Shown here: positions 1 through 8,879 of the stretch, in pieces
How positions within the stretch are numbered: position 1 is the stretch's first letter
Layout: each line of letters starts with the position of its first letter
From: Hyphomicrobiales bacterium
Lineage (GTDB): Bacteria; Pseudomonadota; Alphaproteobacteria; Rhizobiales; Rhizobiaceae
Direction of reading: 5' to 3'
NCBI GenBank assembly: GCA_900471515.1
Contig: UCFC01000060.1
Span: 1 to 41,320 of the forward strand
Length of the DNA: 41,320 nt
Position numbers and translations under genes: made by a program
Notes under the pieces: generated by a model
Told to the model about the DNA's origin: nothing
Seen by the model: only the letters and a program-made list of their open reading frames with translations
The model's database searches: none

Positions 1-2165
1 GCAGCCCCGGTCAGCTTGTCGGCCGCCGCACCGCCCTTGATGATATTGTCCAGCTCATTGCCGGTACCGGCAAAGGCCGCTGACCCGGTGTAGGTCAGGT
101 TCTCCACATTGGCGCCCAGTGTATAGGCCGCCAGACCCGTCTTTACGGTATCGGTACCCTCGCCGGCATTCTCGACGACGATATCGCCGGTGCCGATGAC
201 ATAGGTGTCGTCGCCTGCCGCACCCTTCAGCGTGTCGACCCCGGCTCCGCCGGTCAGGATGTTGTTCAGCGCATTGCCGATGCCGGTAAAAGCCGTCGTG
301 CCGGAGACGGTCAGGTTCTCGACATTGCTGCCGAGCGTGTAGCTCCCGAAATAGACCGACTGCACGTACACCGTATCGCTGCCTTCGTCGGCAGCCTCGA
401 CGACCGTATCCCCGCCATTGTCAACCCAATAGGTGTCATTGCCGATACCGCCGGAAAGCGTGTCGGCACCCATGCCGCCATCCAGCCAATCGTCGCCAGC
501 CTCCCCGGAGAGCACGTCATTGCCGGCGCCGCCGATCAGTCTGTCGTTGCCCGCACCGCCGACCAGTATGTCGTTGCCGGCACCACCGGTAATGGTGTTG
601 GCAAGGGCATCGCCCGTCCCGGCAAAATCGCCGGTGCCGATGTAGGTCAGGTCCTCGACATTGGCAATATTGGTCAGCGTGTAGGCAGAAAGCGCCGTCT
701 TGATCAGATCCGTGCCTTCATTGGCAGCCTCGGTCACAACGTCGGCCAGATTATCGACAAAATAAGTGTCGTTGCCCGCCCCACCAATCAGGATGTCGGC
801 TCCCGCCTTGCCATCCAGCCAATCGGACCAAGTTCCGCCAGTAATGATATTGACCGCAGCGTTGCCCGTGCCGGTGAACGACGTCGTGCCCGTGTAAGTC
901 AGGTTCTCGACGTTGACGCTGAGCGTGTAACTCGAAAGCGTCGTCCTGACCGTGTCCGTTCCCTCGCCTGCGTTCTCGGTCACGACATCGTTCGCAACAT
1001 CGACAATATAGGTGTCGTCACCCACCCCACCCGACATCCGGTCCGATCCGGTGCCGCCGTTCAACGTATCGTCGCCGGCATCGCCAGTCAGCGTATCATT
1101 TCCGGCATTGCCCCATAGGGCGTTGTCGACCTCGTTGCCAACAATCGTATCACTGCCGGAGCCTGCCTGAACATTCTCGATCAGCGATGCCAGGTTGTCG
1201 TGATAGAGAAGCGCATTGAAGATGTTGCCGCGAGCATCGCCACCATTCGAGCCACCGCCCAAGTAAGCCAACTGGACTTGAGAAAAGACCGAGTACCCCC
1301 CTGGTCGCAGGTCGATTTGAAGGCTGGTCGTGTAGGCACTGAGATCATAGGTGTCGATACCGCCGCCATCCCAGATTGTCGCGAAGATCCTGTTCGCGTC
1401 CGGCGTGATGGCCGCGACCCCGTCCACATAGGTGACGCCTTCGTTCGGCTTCCACTTGTAAACCGTATTGCCACTGTTGGTCGTGTAATCCGCACCGTAC
1501 ATTTCCTGTAGAGCGGCGATATCGAGCATCATGAAGGTCTGCGGCGCACCGTTCTGCTCGTATTTGTAACCAGTCGGACTGTCTCCGACATATGTACGGT
1601 AGGTCATGATCGTATATTCGAGGGAATCGTAGGCACCGGGCACGACCAGCGGATTGTCTATGTCCGGCTCATGACCGTGTTTCAGACCGAGAGCATGACC
1701 CAGTTCATGTGCCAGCGTATGGCCGGCATAGTTGCCGAACTCCGGGTAGCGATAATCAACTACCGTGCCGGCATATGCCGTCCCGAACCAGACATCGCCG
1801 GCCGCACTGTCCGCACTTGGGGTATACGCCCACGCAGTCGGGGGATACCAGGATTGTGCAAAGCGCACCGACGCAGTGTCCGCGTTCCCGGCGACGAAAT
1901 CGGCATTGGTAAACCCCTCAACGGAGAAGCCGTCATTTGCCGTGTTTCCGTAGGATTGCTCCATAAAGAACAAGGCAAAAGAGCGCTGTTGCGAAGAGAT
2001 CGCGGAGAAGCCGTAGTCCTTCTCGCCGTCATAGGAATACGAAATCGAGCTGGTGGGAAACGCGTAGGTTATCGTGCTGTCCCAGGCGTAGCCGCTGAGA
2101 AGCCCGTCGATTTTCTGATCTCCCGTCAAGCTGACGTTCTTCGTGGGAGTAACAATGCCCGTCAT
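1..2165 (-). CDS. RTX serralysin-like zinc metalloprotease, C-terminus beyond the window
   Basis: Secreted calcium-dependent metalloprotease of the serralysin (peptidase M10B) type, presumably exported by the HlyB/HlyD pair encoded just upstream. At least 721 residues are visible; the frame stays open to the left edge, so the C-terminal secretion signal is not seen. The zinc site HELGHALGLKH lies at residues 153-163, with H153, H157 and H163 as ligands and E154 catalytic. The Met-turn MTYR begins at residue 187. From about residue 335 onward there are glycine-aspartate nonapeptides (GGxGxD type, for example GGAGNDTL-like), interleaved with at least four copies of a VENLTYTG-type segment. No N-terminal signal peptide is present, as expected for type I substrates. 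The start is the ATG at 2165; its ribosome site is weak. No serralysin inhibitor gene is seen in the window. The family assignment is firm; the substrate is unknown. Confidence 0.93.
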   Translation of the reverse strand, partial: MTGIVTPTKNVSLTGDQKIDGLLSGYAWDSTITYAFPTSSISYSYDGEKDYGFSAISSQQRSFALFFMEQSYGNTANDGFSVEGFTNADFVAGNADTASVRFAQSWYPPTAWAYTPSADSAAGDVWFGTAYAGTVVDYRYPEFGNYAGHTLAHELGHALGLKHGHEPDIDNPLVVPGAYDSLEYTIMTYRTYVGDSPTGYKYEQNGAPQTFMMLDIAALQEMYGADYTTNSGNTVYKWKPNEGVTYVDGVAAITPDANRIFATIWDGGGIDTYDLSAYTTSLQIDLRPGGYSVFSQVQLAYLGGGSNGGDARGNIFNALLYHDNLASLIENVQAGSGSDTIVGNEVDNALWGNAGNDTLTGDAGDDTLNGGTGSDRMSGGVGDDTYIVDVANDVVTENAGEGTDTVRTTLSSYTLSVNVENLTYTGTTSFTGTGNAAVNIITGGTWSDWLDGKAGADILIGGAGNDTYFVDNLADVVTEAANEGTDLIKTALSAYTLTNIANVEDLTYIGTGDFAGTGDALANTITGGAGNDILVGGAGNDRLIGGAGNDVLSGEAGDDWLDGGMGADTLSGGIGNDTYWVDNGGDTVVEAADEGSDTVYVQSVYFGSYTLGSNVENLTVSGTTAFTGIGNALNNILTGGAGVDTLKGAAGDDTYVIGTGDIVVENAGEGTDTVKTGLAAYTLGANVENLTYTGSAAFAGTGNELDNIIKGGAAADKLTGA

Positions 2166-2258
2166 GAAATCACCGCTTGTTTATACCACCCTGCCATGCC
2201 CCGGATCGGTTCACCTCCCCGCAGGCACGACGCTCGGCTGAAAATTGAAGTTAAGCCC

Positions 2259-2278
2259 GTCGGCACAGCGATGCCGAC
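2259..2278 (-). other. Perfect hairpin in the leader of the RTX protease gene
   Basis: GTCGGCA and TGCCGAC form a 7-base-pair stem with a 6-base loop, 94-113 bases upstream of the protease start. No T-run follows on the minus strand, so it is not a classical terminator. It may instead lie in the protease 5' leader or partly separate adaptor and protease expression. The stem is visible; the function is inferred. Confidence 0.4.
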
Positions 2279-2334
2279 AGCCCTGACAATTGGCTCTTTG
2301 AGTTGTGCTGATGGGTAAAGCACTTCAGAACATG

Positions 2335-2347
2335 GTTTACAGTAAAC
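2335..2347. promoter_or_regulatory. Perfect palindrome GTTTACAGTAAAC, candidate operator
   Basis: A 13-base perfect inverted repeat (GTTTAC, one base, GTAAAC) sits in the 289-base gap between the HlyD adaptor stop and the protease start, 170-182 bases before the protease ATG. The surrounding DNA is locally AT-rich compared with the coding regions. It could be an operator for a separate protease promoter. No regulator is assigned. Confidence 0.4.
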
Positions 2348-2454
2348 ACGCCTTTCATCCCTAAAACCCAAGATAAGCCTTGTTATTTACTTACAAAACG
2401 GGCGAGCGTACCGCAGTCGCAAGACGTACGCAGCCCATAAATCGTGCCGGTCCT

Positions 2455-3909
2455 CTATCGCTCATGAAGCGCCTCGTCAGCCACCTCAACCAACGGAGAA
2501 AACACATACTCTAATATTCTGCGCTGGCCGGTGCGCACCTCCGCGACAGCCGCCATGCCCGGCGACAATTTGACATCCGAGCCGTCAGCTTGAATGTGAT
2601 CGCTCGCAAGGCGCAGGGTAACGGGAAAGACCAAATTCTGCATTCGCTCGGCACCGCCAAAGGTTGCGCCTGACTGCCTCGCGATAGGGTCTCCTTCACG
2701 ACGGGTTGCGTCTGGCTCGGGAATGGCATCCGCGGCGACCTTCACGACGACGGCTGAAACCGTCCCGTAGCGGGTGAAGGGAAAGGCCTCAAGCTTTACG
2801 ACGGCTTCCTGGCCCACTCTGATGAAGCCAATGTCCTTGTTCGGCATATAGACTTCAAGCTCAAGCGAACTGTCTTCCGGTACGATCCGCATCAGGTCCT
2901 GGCCAACGGTGACCACCTGCCCGATACCGGTGACAGATGAGGATTGCACCGTCCCGTCAATCGGACTGCGCAACGTCATCTGCTCGAGAGAATTCTTTGC
3001 TTTCGCCAGACGCTGCTCCAATTCGTCCGCGCGCCGCTCGGCATCGCCAAGCCGGTCAAGCTGATCGCTCAGAAAGGCGCCTTCTGCTTTCCGTTTCTCC
3101 TTGGCGAAGACATCGATTGCAGCCTCGGCGTCAGCAAGTTGCGCCTGCTGTATCGCCAGCTGCGTCACCTGTTCCTTCATTGTTTCTGTTGCATCGATGA
3201 CGCTTGCCATGGTGCCGGCATCTTTCAAGGCAAGCATGCTGCGCATCGCCACACGCTCCCTGAGCGTTTCAACGAGGGATTCCTGCGCGGCCACTGTTGC
3301 CTTGAGCCGTTCACTCTCCACTTCCTTCTGATGCTGCTGCGCGTCGAGCGAGGCGATGATTGCGTGATATTTCTCGATATCGCCGCGAAGAATGCCGTTC
3401 TCGCGCTGCTGCAGTTCGAGGCCGGTATCGTGGTCCCAGCTGACTTCCGGAACGGATCCCGCCGCCGGTTGCGAACGCACGAACTGGATGGCGGCCCTGC
3501 GGCGCTCAACCTCCGCCCTGACTGAGGCAAGGCTCTTTGCGGCGTCCCTTTCGTCTGCGAGAGCATCCGCCGGATCGAGTTCGAGCAGAATGTCGGCCCG
3601 GCGCACATGGTCGCCGTTTTGTGGCGGCAGCGTCTTCACCTTGCCTGTCAGCAACGGCTGTACGACCTTGACGCGGCCGGTCGGCTGGATCTTGCCTTGC
3701 GCCGCAGCGATAATGTCGATGCGGCCGAAATAGGACCAGACCAGCGCAACCGTGGTGAACAGACAGATGATCAGGATCAGCGCCATGCGTATGGGCGATG
3801 GCGGCGTCTCCAGAACCTCGAGGGCCGGCGCCAGAAATTCGTGATCGGCACGCTTTGCCGGCCGTCGCGGAAGACCCAAATAGCGAGAGGCGTTCGCGGT
3901 TGCGCTCAT
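2455..3909 (-). CDS. HlyD-family type I secretion membrane fusion protein
   Basis: Periplasmic adaptor that links the ABC exporter to an outer-membrane TolC-type channel. From the chosen start it is 484 residues. It has a short cytoplasmic N-terminus, one membrane segment at about residues 42-65, a lipoyl half-motif (GRVKVVQPL, GDHVRRADILLELD), a long helical hairpin in the middle, then the second lipoyl half and a beta-barrel (DGTVQSSSVTGIGQVV). The start is placed at 3909 because GGGGAG lies just upstream and the ATG overlaps the exporter stop codon as ATGA; an upstream ATG at 3939 would add ten residues. It lies between its exporter and the RTX protease. No tolC-like gene is in the window, so the outer-membrane partner is presumably elsewhere. 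Confidence 0.93.
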   Translation of the reverse strand: MSATANASRYLGLPRRPAKRADHEFLAPALEVLETPPSPIRMALILIICLFTTVALVWSYFGRIDIIAAAQGKIQPTGRVKVVQPLLTGKVKTLPPQNGDHVRRADILLELDPADALADERDAAKSLASVRAEVERRRAAIQFVRSQPAAGSVPEVSWDHDTGLELQQRENGILRGDIEKYHAIIASLDAQQHQKEVESERLKATVAAQESLVETLRERVAMRSMLALKDAGTMASVIDATETMKEQVTQLAIQQAQLADAEAAIDVFAKEKRKAEGAFLSDQLDRLGDAERRADELEQRLAKAKNSLEQMTLRSPIDGTVQSSSVTGIGQVVTVGQDLMRIVPEDSSLELEVYMPNKDIGFIRVGQEAVVKLEAFPFTRYGTVSAVVVKVAADAIPEPDATRREGDPIARQSGATFGGAERMQNLVFPVTLRLASDHIQADGSDVKLSPGMAAVAEVRTGQRRILEYVFSPLVEVADEALHER

Positions 3910-6065
3910 GCCGCTCCCCTGTCGTTCTGCAAGGCCCAAAGACGCGAATAGAGGCCATCTGGCCGCCCCAGCAATTCGTCATGGCCGCCGACCTCGACGA
4001 TCCGGCCGTCTTTCATACCGACGATCCTGTTGCATGGCCGGATCGCGGCAAGCCGGTGGGCGATGATGATCACCGTTCGGCCGCTGGCAATCTGCCCCAT
4101 GTTCGCCTGAATGACCCTCTCGCTTTCGTAGTCGAGCGCACTAGTTGCCTCATCGAAAATCAAGATCCGCGGATTGGTCGCAAGAGCCCGGGCGATAGCG
4201 ATCCTCTGGCGCTGGCCGCCGGAGAGGTTTGCCCCGCGCTCTTCAATCATCGTGTCATAGCCCTGCGGCAGCCTTGTGATGAAATCATCGGCGCCGGCGA
4301 GCCTGGCAACGGCAATGACTTGAGCCCGTTGCATCGCCGGGTTTGAAAAAGCGATGTTGTCATGAATCGTGCGGTTGAACAGAAGGTTCTCCTGGAGAAC
4401 CACGCCTATATGGCTTCGAAGCCAGGCCGGATCGAGTTGCGAAAGATCCGCCCCGTCGAGAAGAACCTGCCCCTCTTCGGGGAGATACAGGCGTTGCACG
4501 AGCTTGGTCAGCGTCGATTTTCCAGAACCGGAAGCACCGACGATGCCGATCACCTCTCCGGGCCGAACCTCGAGCGATACGTTCTTCAGAACGTCCGGGG
4601 AGCCGGGCCGATAGCGGAAGGTGACATTTCGAAATTCGATATGCCCCCTCGGAGCCGGCAGCGACAAACGAACGGCAGGCTGACGCTCCGTCGGCGTGTT
4701 GAGAATGTCGCCAAGCCGATCAACGGAGATTTGCACCTGCTGGAAATCCTGCCAGAGCTGGGAAAGCCTCAAGACCGGCTGGGTGACCTGGCCGGCAATC
4801 ATGTTGAAAGCGACGAGCGAACCAACCGACAGCTCGCCATCGATAACGGCCTTGGCGCCGAAGAGAAGAAGAGCTGCCGTCGAAAGCTTGTTGACATATT
4901 GGATGGCGTTTTGTCCGCCAGCGCCAAGCAGCGTCGTGTCGAAAGCTGTCCGCACGTAGGCTGCAAGCTTCTCCTCCCATTGTGCCTGCATCACCGGTTC
5001 CACCGCAGCGGATTTGACCGTGTGGATACCGACGATCGCTTCGACGAGGAACTGCTGGCTCGCAGCACCGCGGTTGAATTTCTCCTTGACGAATTCGCGA
5101 AGCGGCGGCCTGACGATCATACCGATCAGGATGTAGATCGGGATCGCGGCAATGACGATCAGCGTCAGGCTCCACGAATAAGCAAAGAGAACCGCGATGA
5201 AGACAAAAGTAAAAATGACATCAAGCGCAGAGAAAAGCCCCTGGCCGGTCAGAAATGCACGGATCGTTTCGAGCTCGCGTACCCTTGCAACGGTCTGGCC
5301 TGCCGAGCGGGTTTCGAAATAGCCGAGGGGAAGCCGCAAGAGGTGATGAAACAACCGTTGCCCAAGTTCGACATCGATCCGGTTCGTCGTGTGCGCCAGC
5401 GCGTAGGTTCTCAGATATTGAAGCACGACATCGAAGAGACCGATGATCGCAATGCCCGCGACCAGCACAAAAAGCGTCGAATAGCCTTTGTGTGTCAGAA
5501 CCTTGTCGACCACGACCTGAAAGAACAGGGGTGTCACGAGCGCAAATATCTGCACAAACAGCGAGGCAAGCAGAACATGGGCGAGTGGCTTGCGATACCG
5601 CCAGATGGACGGCAGGAACCACTTGAAGCCGAACTCCCTGGGATCGGATCCGTCCCCGCCGATCCGCCGGCCGACAAGGATCACGCGCGAACCGATTTCC
5701 GCCAATATGTCCGAGGGGGCAATTTCGCGGTCAACACGCGTTATCGGATCGACGAGCCTGTACTTTCCGGACGGATTCAAGCCGCCGAGCACTTGAAAGG
5801 AGCCACCGCGCACTTTCACGATTGCCGGTACCGGCATTGATCGAAGGCGGTGCTCCGTGACCTTCTCTACCACACGCGCCTTGAGGCCAATGATCCCGGC
5901 TGCTCGCTGGATGTCGATGGCTTCGGATGCACGCCCCTTCAGCGCCAGATCGTGCTGAAGCCGGATCGGGTCAGCAGCGATCCGATAGAATGCAGCGATA
6001 CCGCAAAGCGCACGAAGACCGGAGTCGTGATGCTGCGGACCGATGCCATCCATAAGCGAAGTCAT
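3906..6065 (-). CDS. HlyB-type ABC exporter with degenerate C39 peptidase-like domain
   Basis: Inner-membrane ATPase/permease of a type I secretion system, 719 residues. The N-terminal 130 residues align by eye with the C39-like domain of HlyB. The catalytic cysteine position in the DCG motif is S15 (DSG), and the histidine position also appears lost, so no proteolysis is expected. A six-helix ABC membrane domain covers about residues 155-440. The nucleotide-binding domain has Walker A GASGSGKST at 510-518, signature LSGGQ at 614-618, Walker B with DEA at 638-640, and switch H670. The ATG at 6065 follows AAGGGAAA. The stop overlaps the HlyD start, so the two are probably translationally coupled. 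The inferred cargo is the downstream RTX protease. Confidence 0.94.
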   Translation of the reverse strand: MTSLMDGIGPQHHDSGLRALCGIAAFYRIAADPIRLQHDLALKGRASEAIDIQRAAGIIGLKARVVEKVTEHRLRSMPVPAIVKVRGGSFQVLGGLNPSGKYRLVDPITRVDREIAPSDILAEIGSRVILVGRRIGGDGSDPREFGFKWFLPSIWRYRKPLAHVLLASLFVQIFALVTPLFFQVVVDKVLTHKGYSTLFVLVAGIAIIGLFDVVLQYLRTYALAHTTNRIDVELGQRLFHHLLRLPLGYFETRSAGQTVARVRELETIRAFLTGQGLFSALDVIFTFVFIAVLFAYSWSLTLIVIAAIPIYILIGMIVRPPLREFVKEKFNRGAASQQFLVEAIVGIHTVKSAAVEPVMQAQWEEKLAAYVRTAFDTTLLGAGGQNAIQYVNKLSTAALLLFGAKAVIDGELSVGSLVAFNMIAGQVTQPVLRLSQLWQDFQQVQISVDRLGDILNTPTERQPAVRLSLPAPRGHIEFRNVTFRYRPGSPDVLKNVSLEVRPGEVIGIVGASGSGKSTLTKLVQRLYLPEEGQVLLDGADLSQLDPAWLRSHIGVVLQENLLFNRTIHDNIAFSNPAMQRAQVIAVARLAGADDFITRLPQGYDTMIEERGANLSGGQRQRIAIARALATNPRILIFDEATSALDYESERVIQANMGQIASGRTVIIIAHRLAAIRPCNRIVGMKDGRIVEVGGHDELLGRPDGLYSRLWALQNDRGAA

Positions 6066-6132
6066 TTTCCCTTAAGTTGCGGACAGGCGCAGCTGTGGCG
6101 GCGAACCGTTCACCTTGAGCCTTTACACAGGA

Positions 6133-6153
6133 TGTAGCTTAGTCGGAGCTACA
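6133..6153. promoter_or_regulatory. Inverted repeat TGTAGCT-N7-AGCTACA upstream of the secretion operon
   Basis: A perfect 7-base inverted repeat with a 7-base spacer lies 68-88 bases upstream of the exporter start. Its size and symmetry suit a dimeric DNA-binding regulator. It is the clearest symmetric element in this promoter region. The regulator is unknown. Confidence 0.45.
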
Positions 6154-6569
6154 ACGCTATGGGGATATTGGGGCGCGCAAGTTTTCGGGATGGTTGTGGC
6201 TGAGAAATCACGAAAGACGACTAACAGAAGCTTGACTTGCTTCCGTCTTGTGCATCCGGACTTACTCAAATCCTTGTCCTGCACTTGGTAAAATCCGCAC
6301 ACACGCCGTCAGCGTCGGCGTCAGACCCGAAGTTCCATAAACTGTTCTTCTCGCAATCGTCGGGGCTTGATCGCGGCTCGACGATATCGGAGCCGGACCG
6401 ACCCCAATCCCCGGCGTGCCTCAAGGAGCCCATTTCGGGGCAGGTGTGGGGCTGTGGCTCCCTTAAGACAAATTCCTTGGACGACGGCCCAGTCGCCCAG
6501 GAGCTGGGTTCTCTTCACAGGTCGTCGGTTTGGCTGATGATGCGGGTGGCCTTCGATACGAAGTGACGA
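6154..6569. other. Intergenic region, no gene recognised
   Basis: Between the exporter promoter region and the hairpin below the aldehyde dehydrogenase I see no convincing gene. An open plus-strand frame at 6237-6566 lacks a ribosome site and recognisable protein features. The stretch probably holds only upstream DNA of the secretion operon. Confidence 0.4.
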
Positions 6570-6589
6570 GGGCCGCTCTGCCGCGGCCC
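6570..6589 (-). terminator. Possible terminator hairpin after the aldehyde dehydrogenase gene
   Basis: GGGCCGC and GCGGCCC form a 7-base-pair GC stem with a 6-base loop, 50-69 bases beyond the aldehyde dehydrogenase stop. There is no proper T-run on the minus strand, so this is at best a weak intrinsic terminator or a transcript-end stabilising hairpin. Confidence 0.35.
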
Positions 6590-6638
6590 CTTTCGTGACG
6601 CTGGATGCCAGTGCGATCCGGTTGGCACGATACGCGGA

Positions 6639-8009
6639 TCAGTGCGCGACAAGCACCATCTTCTGGTTCACCAGTTCCTTGATACCCGCACCTGCGAGCT
6701 CGCGACCGTAGCCGGATCTCTTCACCCCGCCGAACGGAAGTTCCGGCCCGGTGAAAGAGGATGTGTTGATCCACACCGATCCGGTCTCGACCTGCGATGC
6801 CAGCGACTTCGCGCGCTCGACGTCCGCGGTGAAGATCGCGCCGGAGAGCCCGAAATTCGAATCGTTCGCAATCCTGATGACGTCGTCATCGTTCGCGATG
6901 ACATGCACCTGCGCCACGGGACCGAAAAACTCCTCGAAATAGGCGGGGTTGTCTCGCATTACATTCGTGAGAATGGTCGGCTTGTAGTAGGCGCCAGGCC
7001 CCTCGATCACCTCTCCGCCGACCAGGACCTTGGCCCCGGCCTTGACGGCGCGCTCGACTTGCCCCGCAATATCGTCACGTGCTCCTATCGAAGACATCGG
7101 TCCCAGCCCGACGGTTTCATCCATGGGATCGCCAATCTTGGTGCTCGTGAATTTTTCGGCGAGCTTCTTGACGAACTCGTCGGCAACCTTCTCGTGGATG
7201 AGGAAGCGTTTCGCGCCGTTGCAGACCTGCCCGCACCCGCGAAGCCGTGCCTCAAACCCGGCGGCGACGGCCTTGTCGACATCCGCATCGTCGAGGACGA
7301 CGAAAACGTCGCTTCCTCCAAGTTCCATCACGGACTTCTTGAGATTCCTGCCCGCGTTGGCCGCCACGATGCTCCCCGCGCCCTCCGAACCGGTAAGGGC
7401 CACGCCTTGAACCCGATCGTCGCCGATAAGCTTTGAGATTTGCTCGCCCGTCGCAAAGATATTCGTCCAGGCGCCCTCCGGCGCACCTACTTCGATCAGC
7501 AGCTCTTCGAAGGCAACTGCGGCCTGCGGGACCATGCTGGCATGTTTTGCGAGCACGGGATTGCCGATTGCGAGGTTCGGTCCGGCCACGCGAACCAGCT
7601 GATAGAAGGGGAAGTTCCAGGGCTCGACGGCGACGACGACACCGATCGGGTGATATTCCAACCATGCATCGCCCTTCGATGTCACGACCTTCTCGCGGGC
7701 GAGAAAGGCTTCGGCGTTGTCGGCATAATACCGGGCGATTTCGGCGGTGATCCGCACCTCGGTGCGCGCCTCGTTGATGCGCTTGCCCATTTCCAGCGTA
7801 AGGATGCGTGCCAGGTCGTCCACGCGCTCGCTTGCCAATTCCGCAAACCGGCGCAAGACCTTGAGCCGGGGCGTCCTGTCGCCTTTGCACCAAGGCGATT
7901 TATAGAGGGAGTGCGCCCGGGTGAGCGCCCTTTCAATTTCCTCGTCGCTGTGATTGTTGAATGTCTTGAGGACCTTACCGGTCGCCGGATTTACGCTCTG
8001 ATAAGCCAT
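6639..8009 (-). CDS. NAD(P)-dependent succinate-semialdehyde-type dehydrogenase
   Basis: Aldehyde dehydrogenase superfamily enzyme, 456 residues, closest by eye to the Sad/YneI group that oxidises succinate semialdehyde to succinate. It carries PWNFP with oxyanion-hole N132, the general base E229 in MELGGSD, and catalytic C263 in GQVCNGAKRF. The length fits the short (about 455-460 residue) Sad group rather than the longer GabD. The start at 8009 has AGGAGA just upstream; an in-frame ATG at 8060 would add 17 unlikely residues. It is the last gene of a possible minus-strand set with the SDR and GlcG-like genes, 129 bases after the SDR stop. The exact substrate is inferred; another short-chain aldehyde is possible. 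Confidence 0.9.
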   Translation of the reverse strand: MAYQSVNPATGKVLKTFNNHSDEEIERALTRAHSLYKSPWCKGDRTPRLKVLRRFAELASERVDDLARILTLEMGKRINEARTEVRITAEIARYYADNAEAFLAREKVVTSKGDAWLEYHPIGVVVAVEPWNFPFYQLVRVAGPNLAIGNPVLAKHASMVPQAAVAFEELLIEVGAPEGAWTNIFATGEQISKLIGDDRVQGVALTGSEGAGSIVAANAGRNLKKSVMELGGSDVFVVLDDADVDKAVAAGFEARLRGCGQVCNGAKRFLIHEKVADEFVKKLAEKFTSTKIGDPMDETVGLGPMSSIGARDDIAGQVERAVKAGAKVLVGGEVIEGPGAYYKPTILTNVMRDNPAYFEEFFGPVAQVHVIANDDDVIRIANDSNFGLSGAIFTADVERAKSLASQVETGSVWINTSSFTGPELPFGGVKRSGYGRELAGAGIKELVNQKMVLVAH

Positions 8010-8138
8010 GTCATATTCTCCTCTTAATGTGGGATCGGAAACGGCCGATCTTGAGAACATTGGACGCGCCTTCGCGCAGCGCCGCGACCCGGGTCGCGAT
8101 CGATGAGAGTCGTGGCGGTAACGGATTCGAGCCGCCGA

Positions 8139-8879
8139 TCAGAATTCCTGCGCCGTCGGACGCAGCACGATCTCGTTGATGTCCACGTCAGCAGGTTGCT
8201 CGATGGCAAACGTGATCGCCCTTGCAACGGAACTGGCGGGGATCGCCGATTTGTAAAATTCCATCACCGCATCCTGCGACGTGCCGCTCGTCGTATGCTT
8301 GAGGTCGCTCTCGACGGCGCCGGGCTCGATCGAGGTCACCCTGATCTTGCTTCCGACTTCCTGGCGCAGCCCCTCGGAGATGGCGCGGACAGCGAACTTG
8401 GTGCCGGAATAGACCGTGCCCCCCGGCGCGAAGACCTTGACGCCAGCGACGGAACTGACGTTGATGATATGGCCCATTTCCTGTTTGATGAACATCGGCA
8501 GGACCGCAGCAATGCCGTAAAGGGTGCCCCTGAGGTTGACGTCGATCATCGCGTCCCATTCTTCGGTATTCGCCTCCGCCATCGGGCGAATCGGCATCAA
8601 CCCGGCATTGTTGATCAGGACATCAAGCTTTCCGAAATCGGAAACGACCGCGTCCACGACCGACTTGAACTGGTTCTTGTTTGCCACGTCCAACTCGTAG
8701 GCTTGGGCCTTGCCGCCGGAGGCGGAAATCCTGAAGGCAACCTCGTCAAGTTTGCCCCGCCTGCGCGCGGCTATCGCGACCTTCGCGCCCTTTGAAGCCA
8801 GCATCTGGGCGGTCTCGGCGCCCAGGCCGGTTCCACCACCGGTGATCAGTACGACTTTTCCTTCGATATTGGTCGTCAT
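8139..8879 (-). CDS. Short-chain dehydrogenase/reductase (SDR)
   Basis: Classical SDR oxidoreductase of 246 residues using NAD(P)H, probably cytoplasmic. Visible motifs are the Rossmann TGGGTGLG at 13-20, NNAG at 90-93, serine in the INVSSVAG segment near 142-143, and the catalytic Y157-xxx-K161 (YSGTK). Basic residues after the second strand (ARRRGK) suggest a preference for NADP(H), an inference. The start has AGGAGC upstream, and its ATG overlaps the GlcG-like stop as ATGA, indicating coupled translation. Its substrate cannot be told from sequence. The downstream aldehyde dehydrogenase suggests an alcohol-to-aldehyde-to-acid route, but that is only contextual. Confidence 0.9.
   Translation of the reverse strand: MTTNIEGKVVLITGGGTGLGAETAQMLASKGAKVAIAARRRGKLDEVAFRISASGGKAQAYELDVANKNQFKSVVDAVVSDFGKLDVLINNAGLMPIRPMAEANTEEWDAMIDVNLRGTLYGIAAVLPMFIKQEMGHIINVSSVAGVKVFAPGGTVYSGTKFAVRAISEGLRQEVGSKIRVTSIEPGAVESDLKHTTSGTSQDAVMEFYKSAIPASSVARAITFAIEQPADVDINEIVLRPTAQEF

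Noticed and set aside
4362..5840. 492-residue plus-strand open frame opposite the ABC exporter
   Set aside because: It is antisense to an exporter with every expected motif, its translation is rich in charged low-complexity residues, and it has no domain features. It reflects GC-rich codon use.
3906..6065. Peptide (bacteriocin-type) exporter with active C39 protease
   Set aside because: The catalytic cysteine position is serine and the histidine motif is missing, and the downstream cargo is an RTX protease, not a double-glycine peptide.
6237..6566. 109-residue plus-strand frame in the 6.1-6.6 kb gap
   Set aside because: No ribosome site, no conserved-looking segment and no neighbour support.
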